Program-made: the position numbers and the translations under genes | The notes under the pieces: generated by a model | What the model was told of the DNA's origin: nothing | Database searches by the model: none | What the model saw: the letters and a program-made list of their open reading frames with translations, nothing else | From: Chloroflexi bacterium bin125 | Lineage (GTDB): Bacteria; Chloroflexota; Dehalococcoidia; Bin125 | Assembly: GCA_002239025.1 (NCBI GenBank) | Contig: MPNM01000012.1 | Span: 1 to 64,000 of the forward strand | Direction of reading: 5' to 3' | Length of the DNA: 64,000 nt | Shown: positions 9,740-18,381 of the stretch, piece by piece | Position numbering within the stretch: position 1 is the stretch's first letter | Layout: every line of letters begins with the position of its first letter

Positions 9740-9979
9740 TCATTCGCCTTCAGCTGGCGCGAGGTCGGCGATCCCGCCGTCGGGACCCCAACCCACGAGT
9801 AGCGCCGCCATTAGCGCCGCCGCAGACAGCGTGATCGCGCGGGTCAGCGAACCGACCGAGCCGGCGAGCAGCCGCGCCCAGCTCTGAGAGACTCGCAACA
9901 CCAGCCGTCGGCGGCAGGCCTGGGCCCCTGCATCCGCAATCACCCCGAGGCCCAAGCGTCTGTCGCTGGCGTCGCTCAT
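9740..9979 (-). CDS. Small hypothetical protein, one putative TM segment
   Basis: MSDASDRRLGLGVIADAGAQACRRRLVLRVSQSWARLL...; N-terminus similar to ORF 10943..11287 (MTDTSDRRLVNKWGVDPGAQDWRRRLALRGVQSGAPL), its partner in the duplicated locus. Confidence 0.5.
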   Translation of the reverse strand: MSDASDRRLGLGVIADAGAQACRRRLVLRVSQSWARLLAGSVGSLTRAITLSAAALMAALLVGWGPDGGIADLAPAEGE

Positions 9980-10211
9980 AGACGTTCCACTCGCTTCACC
10001 AGTCGTGGTGTCACATCATTGCGCAAGTCTTGTGTTGGCAGTGTGCTCAACGGGGCATCCATACGTGCAGATTGCATGTGTCCTGAGGATGGAGCTGAAG
10101 CTTGAACTGGACTGCGCGCGGACGGCTGGCGCATCTCGATTCCAGGCGATGCACGACAAACGGTCCGACAGCTGGCGCCGATCGTCCGCGCTGGGCGTGC
10201 CAAGGAATCAG

Positions 10212-10946
10212 CTAGTGCTCGCCGGTCGCTCCCAGAAAGGCCAGCACAAACATGACTGTGCCGCTCCAAACTGCATACTTCAATGATTGCCGTTCCGGGC
10301 GAAACATTTGGTTACGCCACGCCTGAAAGTTCAAGTAGATTGCAGCCACCAGATACACCAGCGTTGCCAGAAAGCTGGTACCAATTGCCGCACTCCTCGG
10401 TCCATCAGAGCTCGGGCTGTCTATCTGCATGAATGAGCCCGAGAACGAATAGCCAACCAGGGCAAGGAGAGCCGGACCGGCGATCATCCCCGCCAGAGTC
10501 GCTGTGATCCGTGGAAACAGCGGCAGCCAGAGCACCACGAACAGCGCTGCCAGCGCGGTTCCCAACCAGCGCACGAGGCCGAACTCATTCGGGCCGACGG
10601 TGGTCAACGGCGTCATCCAAGACCAAAGGAGATACGTGATCAACCCGACCAACGACGCACACATCAGTGCGGGGAGAAAGTACACGGCGCCACTCCAGCG
10701 CAGTGTCAAGATGCGGTCCGCTCCCCAGCGCCATCGTGCGGCCGCGATTGCGATGAGCGGGACGACAACCAGTTCGATGCCAGGCCGTGTGGCCTGCAAG
10801 CCAGGGGCGTGGTGAAGCACATCGTCCAACAGGAATGCGCCCGACATGCCGAAGAGCCACATGACCAGAATCAGCACGAGTAAGAGCATGCCCATGCCCA
10901 CAAGCTCAACGAACCGCTCAACTGCTCGGCCCGAGCGTTGATTCAT
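10212..10946 (-). CDS. Integral membrane protein, 244 aa (tandem copy 1)
   Basis: Multiple hydrophobic helices; closely similar along its length to 11519..12253. Confidence 0.85.
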   Translation of the reverse strand: MNQRSGRAVERFVELVGMGMLLLVLILVMWLFGMSGAFLLDDVLHHAPGLQATRPGIELVVVPLIAIAAARWRWGADRILTLRWSGAVYFLPALMCASLVGLITYLLWSWMTPLTTVGPNEFGLVRWLGTALAALFVVLWLPLFPRITATLAGMIAGPALLALVGYSFSGSFMQIDSPSSDGPRSAAIGTSFLATLVYLVAAIYLNFQAWRNQMFRPERQSLKYAVWSGTVMFVLAFLGATGEH

Positions 10947-11518
10947 GAAGCTCTCTCTCTGGGCCGTCCATATGAACTGTCGCCCACAATCCTTTCAGAT
11001 CCTCCGCCGCAACGAAGGTACCGAGTACACTTCTTCGCTTTCTGGAGTCGGCCAGATTGAGCGACGAGTCGCTTGCGATCTTGCAGGTCAGTCAGAGTAT
11101 TGGCGGCGCGGCGCTCGTCGGACTGGCTGGCGCGCACAGAGTCGGTAGAAGGGCTCGAGCACCCAGTGCCGACGTTGAGCGGGGCCCCGCTCTGAACGCC
11201 TCGCAATGCCAGTCGCCGACGCCAGTCCTGTGCGCCTGGATCCACACCCCACTTGTTGACGAGGCGTCTGTCGCTGGTGTCTGTCATCGTCGCTCCACTG
11301 GCTTTACCGGTCGTGGAGTTACATCATGGCGCAAACGCTGTGTGTAGGTGCGCGCAATCGGGTCAAGATGCGTGTAGATCGCGTGTGTCTCTGGAGATGG
11401 AGCTGAAGCTGAAACTGGACTGTGCGCGGACGGCTGGCGCGTCTCGATTCCAGCCGATACGAGGCAAGCGGTCCGGCAGGTGCGCTGATCGTCCGCGGTG
11501 GGCGTGGCAAGGAATCAG

Positions 11519-12253
11519 TTAGAACTCGCCGGCCGCTCCCAGGACGGCCAGGCCCAGCATGATCGAGCCGCTCCAAATCGCGTGAGTCAACGGTTGCCGC
11601 TCTGGGCGCACCACTCGGTCAAGCCAGGCATCCTGGATGAGGTTGATTGCGCCGACTAACCACAGCAGCATTGCCAGAGAGCCGTAGACCAATGTCGCCC
11701 CTATCACTTTTTCGGAGCCCGGGCTGTGTACCTGCATGTGCGTTCCAAAGAACGAGTAGCCGATGACAGCGACCAGACCAGGACCGGCGATCATCCCGGC
11801 CAGGGTTGCCGTGATGCGGGGGAAGAGAGGCAGCCAGATGATCGTGAACCCCGCTGCCAGCGCGGTTCCCAACCAACGCACGAGGCCGAACTCATTCGGA
11901 CCGACGGTGGTCAACGGGGTCGACCAAGACCAAACGAGATACGTGATCAACCCGACCAACGACGCACACATCAGTGCGGGGAGATAGTACACGGCGGGAC
12001 TCCAGCGCAGTGTCATGATCCGGTCCGTTCCCCAGCGCCATCGTGCGGCCGCGACTGCGATGAGCGGGACGATGGCCAGCTCGATGCCAGGCCGTGTGGC
12101 CGGCCAGCTGGTGCGATGGTGAAGGGTATCGTCCAACCGGAATGCGCCCAATCCGCTGAACACCCAGATCACCAGAGTCAGCACGAGCAAGAGCATGCCC
12201 ATGCCCACAAGCTCAACGAGCCGCTCAACTGTTCGGCCCGAGCGTTGATTCAT
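11519..12253 (-). CDS. Integral membrane protein, 244 aa (tandem copy 2)
   Basis: Paralogue of 10212..10946; shares MNQRSGR.VER.VELVGMGMLLLVL and LTTVGPNEFGLVRWLGTALAA. Confidence 0.85.
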   Translation of the reverse strand: MNQRSGRTVERLVELVGMGMLLLVLTLVIWVFSGLGAFRLDDTLHHRTSWPATRPGIELAIVPLIAVAAARWRWGTDRIMTLRWSPAVYYLPALMCASLVGLITYLVWSWSTPLTTVGPNEFGLVRWLGTALAAGFTIIWLPLFPRITATLAGMIAGPGLVAVIGYSFFGTHMQVHSPGSEKVIGATLVYGSLAMLLWLVGAINLIQDAWLDRVVRPERQPLTHAIWSGSIMLGLAVLGAAGEF

Positions 12254-12538
12254 GAAGCTCCCTCTCCGGGCCGTCCATATGAACTGTCGCCCACAATCCC
12301 TTCAGATCCACCGCCGTAACGAAGGTACCGAGTTCACTCCTTCACTCTCTGGGTCGGCCTGATTGACCGACGAGTCGCTTGCGATCTTGGGACTCATTCA
12401 GAGTGTCGGCCGCACAGGCTGTACCGATTCGATCGAGTCGCAGGGCCGCGACAGCAGGGAGCGACCATCCATAGCCAGAACGGGCGCTCAAGCCGACGCG
12501 GCGCTCGCCTGGCTTGCGCAAAGGCACAGAACAGTGCC

Positions 12539-13162
12539 CTACGTCCGGATTGAGTGATTCGCAATCAAGTCGATCATCCGGTGGTAGGTCCAGTCCGAGA
12601 TCAGGCGCGTCGTGTCGATCGAGATCGAGTATTGCAGCGCGGTGTCCGGATCCACTGTCTCCTGCAGCGCCGCTAAGGCCAGTACCTGTAGAGCGACGTT
12701 GAGCTGGCGATGGCAGGCGTCCCGTTGCTGCCGCGCCAGATCCCGCTGATCTTCGGCCTGCGTCACGGTGTAGAACAAGTCCGGCGGACGCCAGTCTTCG
12801 AAGTAGCTCAACTGGGTTCCGCAGGTCGTTTCAACCTGACCAAGGGTTTGGTCGAGATTGCGGCGCCCAATCGTAGGCAGCGGCACATCGATCCGGACCG
12901 GACTGGACTGCAACCAGCGACTGTGGCCAAGTTCCGGTCTGATGATGCGAGCGCGTGGATAGTGATACGCGCCGTCATGCACGATGGCAAACTCAATCCG
13001 ACCATCCTGGAGTTCGCGCACGGCGACCTGAAGTTCGGCGCTGACCGAGGTGTCGTTGGCGCGCACCGTGTGCAACACCGCGGAAAGCACGCCTGCACAT
13101 ACGAGTAGCAACAAGAGCAACTTCATCTCTGTCTCCCCCAAGTTGAGTCGGCGAATCGGCAA
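12539..13162 (-). CDS. Secreted protein, about 195 aa from Met13 (start about 13126)
   Basis: MKLLLLLLVCAGVLSAVLHTVRA signal peptide; VAVRELQDGRIEFAIV...WLQSSPVRI resembles modules of the 1194-aa protein. Confidence 0.7.
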   Translation of the reverse strand: MPIRRLNLGETEMKLLLLLLVCAGVLSAVLHTVRANDTSVSAELQVAVRELQDGRIEFAIVHDGAYHYPRARIIRPELGHSRWLQSSPVRIDVPLPTIGRRNLDQTLGQVETTCGTQLSYFEDWRPPDLFYTVTQAEDQRDLARQQRDACHRQLNVALQVLALAALQETVDPDTALQYSISIDTTRLISDWTYHRMIDLIANHSIRT

Positions 13163-13565
13163 AGTCCGAATCGTCCCCGACTAACTCATCGATCGAATCT
13201 CGCAACCCATCCGCAGCCGCGCTCTGCAAGCGGCCACCAGCGGTGATCTGCGGCCCGCTGCTGCCTGTTTGACCGTTCCCCGCGCGGCATACCCGTCCAC
13301 CCACTGTTCCACCGGTGGCTGTGTAGATTGCATGCGAACAGACGGGCAGAAGCGTGCAATCTGGTGCAGTTAACCGAACTAGTGAACTGGGCCGAGCAAC
13401 GCAAGGACGGTTGCGATGCGCTTGTCCTGCCTTCTTCGTTCGCTCTTTGAGAAGATCCACAGATCCTGTCCAACCGGAGAACTCATTTCGGACTCAGACA
13501 CAATTCGGCAACATTTCCTCGCGATTGTGTGTGTCAACGCAGCAACTTCATGAAAGGAAAGCGCA

Positions 13566-14777
13566 ATGACAATCGCGACGCTGCTGAAGAAGACGGTCCT
13601 AGTCGGACCAATCCTGGGAGCTGTAGTCGGCGGTGCAGTCTTGATCGGCTGCGCTTCGGGCTCGGACGACGGGCGGAACAACGAGCCCGCCGTGGCCAGC
13701 CAGGAAACGACCGAACGCGAGCACGACAGTTCGAGAGGAGAACGCGATCGCAACGGAGAACAGAGCCGCGAAGGCGGCGGCGAACACGGTAGTCGAGCCG
13801 GGTCCGAAGGAGAGAGCGGCCAGCACAACGAAGCGCGAGAGCGCGGCGGTGAGTCGGGCGACGCCGACGGCGGTGAGTCGGGCAACGCCGACAGCGGTGA
13901 GTCGGGTGACGCCGACGGCGGTGAAGCTAGCAGCGTCAACTCGCTCGCTCCGGACGCCACCTTCGAAGAGGTCCGCAATGGCGCCCGACTGGTGCTCAAA
14001 TTCGACGACGAATCGAACTCCTTCCGAGGCATGGTCGAGAACACCTCCGATCGCGTCTTGACCCGAGTTCGAGTCGAAGTACACCTGGACAACGGAGCGG
14101 AACTCGGCCCCACGACACCGACCGATCTGGCGCCCGGCGAGTCGCTCGATGTCGTCCTGGCGTCCACGCCTGAGTCGTTCACCGCCTGGACGACCCACGC
14201 CGAGATTGGCAGCGGTGAGGGCGGCGGCGAACAAAACGGCCAGGCCGAAAACGGCCGCGAGAGCCGCGAGGCCGAAATGTCGAGCCCGATTACGCCGCTC
14301 GATGAGACCTGGAGCGGCGTGCTCGGCGGTATCGCCGTCGAAGCCAGTTTCGAGCAGGCCAGCGGGACCATGCACACGACTGTCCGCAACACCCTCGGCG
14401 AAACCCTCTGCTTCGTGCAATCCGAACCGCACCTGAAGTCCGGAACGCGAACGGTCGGAGAGTTGGGACCGGACCAGATCGGGGACCTGGCGCCTGGACA
14501 GCAGGTCACCACCAGCATCTCGGTAGACAGTGAACCGGGACTCGACGGCGTCTCGTTCGATGGCTACGTCGTCCACCTCGAGGTGTTTGACTGCAACGGT
14601 CCCGGCCCGCAACCTCACTCCAGCGAAGGCGGCGAAGGTGGCGAAGGCGGTGAGGGCAACGAGGCTGGCGAGGGACGTGAGTCCTCCGCCGGGCGCGAAT
14701 CCGCTGGTGAGCACGGCGGCAACGGCGAGTCTGGGAGCGAACACGGCTCTCGCGGCGAGAGCGGCAGCCACGACTAG
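13566..14777 (+). CDS. Putative lipoprotein with Glu/Gly/His-rich low-complexity regions
   Basis: GAVLIGCASGSDD lipobox; two similar globular blocks (FEEVRNGARLVLKF...LAPGESLDVVLAS and VEASFEQASGTM...LAPGQQVTTSIS); 24-bp tandem repeat at 13849-13923 encoding GESGDADG. Confidence 0.8.
   Translation: MTIATLLKKTVLVGPILGAVVGGAVLIGCASGSDDGRNNEPAVASQETTEREHDSSRGERDRNGEQSREGGGEHGSRAGSEGESGQHNEARERGGESGDADGGESGNADSGESGDADGGEASSVNSLAPDATFEEVRNGARLVLKFDDESNSFRGMVENTSDRVLTRVRVEVHLDNGAELGPTTPTDLAPGESLDVVLASTPESFTAWTTHAEIGSGEGGGEQNGQAENGRESREAEMSSPITPLDETWSGVLGGIAVEASFEQASGTMHTTVRNTLGETLCFVQSEPHLKSGTRTVGELGPDQIGDLAPGQQVTTSISVDSEPGLDGVSFDGYVVHLEVFDCNGPGPQPHSSEGGEGGEGGEGNEAGEGRESSAGRESAGEHGGNGESGSEHGSRGESGSHD
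13849..13923 (+). repeat. 24-bp in-frame tandem repeat (GESG(D/N)AD(G/S))
   Basis: ggtgagtcgggcgacgccgacggc, three units. Confidence 0.85.
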
Positions 14778-14899
14778 GACGGAATCCACCGAGCACGTGA
14801 ATCGGAGCTGTAAGGAATACAATCCGCCCAGTTCCCACTCACCGGACGCGGCGCCTCCCCCGGCGTCGCGTCCACGCTGGAACTCCCTGAGGAACGACG

Positions 14900-15577
14900 A
14901 TGAGCGGCAACGTTCTGATCATCGAAGACGACAGCAGGATCGCCGACTGGGTGCGGCTCTATTTCGAGCGCGCCGGATACACGGCCGAGGTCGCGCAAGA
15001 CGGTCAGACGGGCCTCAACCTGGCGCGCCGGCTGGCGCCCGACCTGATCATCCTTGACCTCACGTTGCCCCGGCTGGATGGGATCGAGCTGTGCAACATC
15101 CTGCGCCGGGAGTCGGATGTGCCGATCATCATGCTGACCGCCAGGGAAGCACCCGCGCAGCGCATCATCGGACTGGAGAGCGGCGCTGACGACTACATCG
15201 TTAAACCCTTCGATCCACGGGAGGTCATCGCTCGATCTGAAGCGGTGCTGCGCCGCGTTCAGGGCAAGGTGCAACTGGTGCTGACCTGCGGCGACATTAG
15301 CCTGAACGAAACGTCCGGAACAGTCACGGTTGGTGGAGAACCTGTCGACCTGAGCCAGGCCCAGATCGCACTGCTGGCCACGTTTATGCGTCATCCCAAT
15401 CAGGTGCTCACGCGCGATCAGTTGATCTCGTTGACGTGGCAGCACGACTTCGACGGCTACGACCGAGCAATTGACAGCCAGGTCGCACGCCTGCGTAAAC
15501 GCATCGGCCGCGGAGGCAAACAACCGATCCAGACCGTCTACGGGGCCGGATATCGGTTCGTGCCGGAGGATGCGTGA
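14900..15577 (+). CDS. OmpR-family response regulator
   Basis: REC (VLIIEDDSRIADWV..DLIILDLTLPRLDGIEL..DDYIVKPF) plus winged-helix C-terminus (GAGYRFVPEDA). Confidence 0.95.
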   Translation: MSGNVLIIEDDSRIADWVRLYFERAGYTAEVAQDGQTGLNLARRLAPDLIILDLTLPRLDGIELCNILRRESDVPIIMLTAREAPAQRIIGLESGADDYIVKPFDPREVIARSEAVLRRVQGKVQLVLTCGDISLNETSGTVTVGGEPVDLSQAQIALLATFMRHPNQVLTRDQLISLTWQHDFDGYDRAIDSQVARLRKRIGRGGKQPIQTVYGAGYRFVPEDA

Positions 15578-16995
15578 TGTCGCTTCGCAAGCAGATCACG
15601 GCGGCTACGATCCTCCTCGTGATCCTCACCGTCCTGATCAGCTCAGTCGTGGCCTATCTCGCGACCGAGTCTCGACTCGGGGTGTTCGTTGATCAGATCA
15701 GCGACGACGAAGCGAGCCGGCTGGCGCATGGCCTGGGTCGGGCATACATGGAGGCGGGTGGCTGGCAAACGGCCGATGCCGTGCTGGCAGAGGCCGGCTA
15801 CGCCTACGACGAGACCGTCCAACGAGAACAGTCTGAGTCAGGCGAAGAGAACCACATTGAGGTCTTCCACCAGGACCCGGTCCGGGTCGTCATCGTTGAC
15901 AACGACGGGAGCGTTGTGCTGGACAACTTTGCCCAGTTGGCACCGGGCAGCAGCGCGTCGAACTTGGCGGGACATCGCAAACCAGTCGTGACCGCCCCTT
16001 CCAATCAAGCGATCGGCCACGTCTACGTGGACGTCAACCACGAACGGTTGTCGAGCGAGTCGGATGGATTTCTGAGCACACTGCTCTACATCATTCTGAT
16101 CGGTGGATCGATCACCGTCGGATTTGCGATCCTGTTCGCCGTCTGGCTATCCAAGCGAATCACTGCCCCGGTACGAGCGCTGACGGAGGCCACCCAGGCC
16201 GTCGCCAAGGGAGACGCAACCCGGCTGCAGGTCACGACCTCCGACGAGCTGGGCCAGATGGGCGAGGCCTTCAATCAGATGAGCTCGACCCTGGAGACAC
16301 AACGCGCACTGCGCCGGCAGTTGGTCAACGACGTCTCGCACGAGCTGAACACGCCGCTCAGCGTGATCCAGTTGGAGGCGGCCGGACTCCGCGACGGCCT
16401 GCAGTCGCCCGACGACGCATCCGAGCACATCATCCAGGAGGTGGAGCGGTTGCGCGGACTCGTCACCGACCTGGACTGGCTGGCGGAGACGGACCGTGGA
16501 GAGTTGCAGCTCAACCTCGAAGCAAGGTCGATCGAGGAGTTGCTGTCTGCGGAGTTGGAACGCTGGCAGCCGCAGGCCCAGGTTCACCAGGTGCGGTTGT
16601 CCCTGCAAACTGCGGCCGAGCTCCCCGACATTGAAGTCGATCGAGGGCGATTCAGCCAGGCTCTGGGCAACGTGCTGGGAAATGCGATCAAGAGTGTCGA
16701 AACCGGCGGCAACGTCCTACTCGGCGCCCATATGAAGTCCGATGCGGCCGTGACCATTACCGTCTTCGATGACGGGATCGGCATCGATCCGCCAGATCTT
16801 CCGCATGTCTTTGACCGCTTCTACCGGACCCAGCAGGCTCGACATCAAGGCATCCGCGGTACCGGCTTAGGCCTCGCAATCACCCGCGCGATTGTCGAAG
16901 CGCATGGCGGGTCGGTCGAGGCGACCAGCGAAGGTCCCGGTCAGGGCGCGACTGTATCGATCCACTGGCCGTTGGCCAGCGCAGGGACCGAGTGA
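15574..16995 (+). CDS. HAMP sensor histidine kinase
   Basis: Overlaps the RR by ATGA; two TM segments, HAMP, H-box VNDVSHELNTPLSVI, G-boxes DDGIGIDPPDLPHVFDRFYR and GTGLGLAI. Confidence 0.95.
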   Translation: MMSLRKQITAATILLVILTVLISSVVAYLATESRLGVFVDQISDDEASRLAHGLGRAYMEAGGWQTADAVLAEAGYAYDETVQREQSESGEENHIEVFHQDPVRVVIVDNDGSVVLDNFAQLAPGSSASNLAGHRKPVVTAPSNQAIGHVYVDVNHERLSSESDGFLSTLLYIILIGGSITVGFAILFAVWLSKRITAPVRALTEATQAVAKGDATRLQVTTSDELGQMGEAFNQMSSTLETQRALRRQLVNDVSHELNTPLSVIQLEAAGLRDGLQSPDDASEHIIQEVERLRGLVTDLDWLAETDRGELQLNLEARSIEELLSAELERWQPQAQVHQVRLSLQTAAELPDIEVDRGRFSQALGNVLGNAIKSVETGGNVLLGAHMKSDAAVTITVFDDGIGIDPPDLPHVFDRFYRTQQARHQGIRGTGLGLAITRAIVEAHGGSVEATSEGPGQGATVSIHWPLASAGTE

Positions 16996-18381
16996 CAGGC
17001 GAACGGGACCGGTCCAGGCGCTCGTAGCAACTGAGAACCAGACGCCTGGTTCGAGTCGGTGACGGTTGCAGAATGACGGTGATCAACAAAGTGGTGCGAC
17101 TGCTCCTGACTGATTTACCGCTGGTCGGTCGTGAGCGGCCTGGTCGGAAGCCCGTGTCCATCCGGGGTGATCCGATGGTCTGACTCCATGAACGCTTGCA
17201 CGTCGTAGTCGAGGTCCTGTTTCGGACTGGTCAAGACGTTGCTCGGCGCACTGCTCTAGCAAGTCAATCTGGCGGCGGTAGAAGCTCGAGGCACCCACCT
17301 CCGAGCATCCCAACGGACAAGCGCACAGGCTCTGTTCTTGGACGTTTCACCTCGCATTGACCTGCGCGGGCGCGGCATCCGGTCCGAAACTCCACCTTCC
17401 GACCCCATGTCGCGTCTGTCCGTCCGTAGGCGGGAAGCCTAGAACGTGCGCGCTTTGCATCCCGGTCACCGCCTCGTCAGAGCTGCTCAGCAGGACCAGT
17501 TGCAGGGCGGACATCGACTCTAGCTCTCGACGAAAACCGGCCTCTAGCCTGCGATCGAGGGTCGCCACCCAGAGGCGATCGCGCAGGGTCTGTGCGGTGC
17601 GAGACTTCATGGCTAAGGGTCCGCGGCTAGCTGATCGGCCCGCGCGCTCCGCAAGCACGGGGTCTCGTTAAGCCGGAGGGACTGAGCCGGCAGGATCTTG
17701 CGCTTGATCAACCTGACATCGTTTCGCAGGGCTTCAGCCTGCCGGCTGCTAGTCTCGTCGAGCTGCTGGTGCGTATGTGCGAGCGACACGACGATTTCCA
17801 GTGACGAACTCCTGCAGCCTTTGCTCGTCACTCATCGCTCCGCTCCTATTGCTCGCGGCCTGAACACGTTTGGGCTCTCCGCTTGAGCGGAGACGGAACT
17901 GCGTTGCGGGAATCCGAGACTCGGGGAACTGAGTCCGCACATGTTTGGATCATCCGGAGCTCAATATGTCGAGACACTGCAATGTGCATAGAAGACCAAT
18001 GCAAGTGGAGTGCGACACCTCCTCCTCGGTCAACAGGGCGGAGTCGATCGCGATACTCGCTCATGCAGGGGTGTTGTCCAGTGGCAGGTCTGTTCTTCGT
18101 CAAGCGGCGAATGACGGACTGTCTCCCACTCAGCGCGGCGTTCGGCGGCTCCTTTCAAGCTCGACCTGGCGACATACGGGCCTTCGCTGAGAGAGGGGTC
18201 CGTTTCGACTCGATTCTGGATCGACGTGCTAACGCCTATCATGTTGCGTGCGCTGGCCGTGCATGATGCGTGGTCTGTCCATGTAGACGGCATGTTCTCG
18301 ACAATCGACAATTGCTGGGTTCGGGAGTGAATGCGCATTGCTGGGGGCACTGAGGGACCCATTGGCCCAGTCGGCTGAGTC

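Larger units (their letters stand above)
9960..12370. repeat. About 1.3-kb tandem duplication (period 1307 bp) including flanking non-coding sequence
   Basis: 9960-10210 aligns with 11265-11525; 10946-11100 aligns with 12253-12410; CDS starts are offset by 1307 bp. Confidence 0.85.

Noticed and set aside
13599-14822. 407-aa minus-strand ORF
   Set aside because: Antisense to the low-complexity lipoprotein gene, whose repeats create long open antisense frames.
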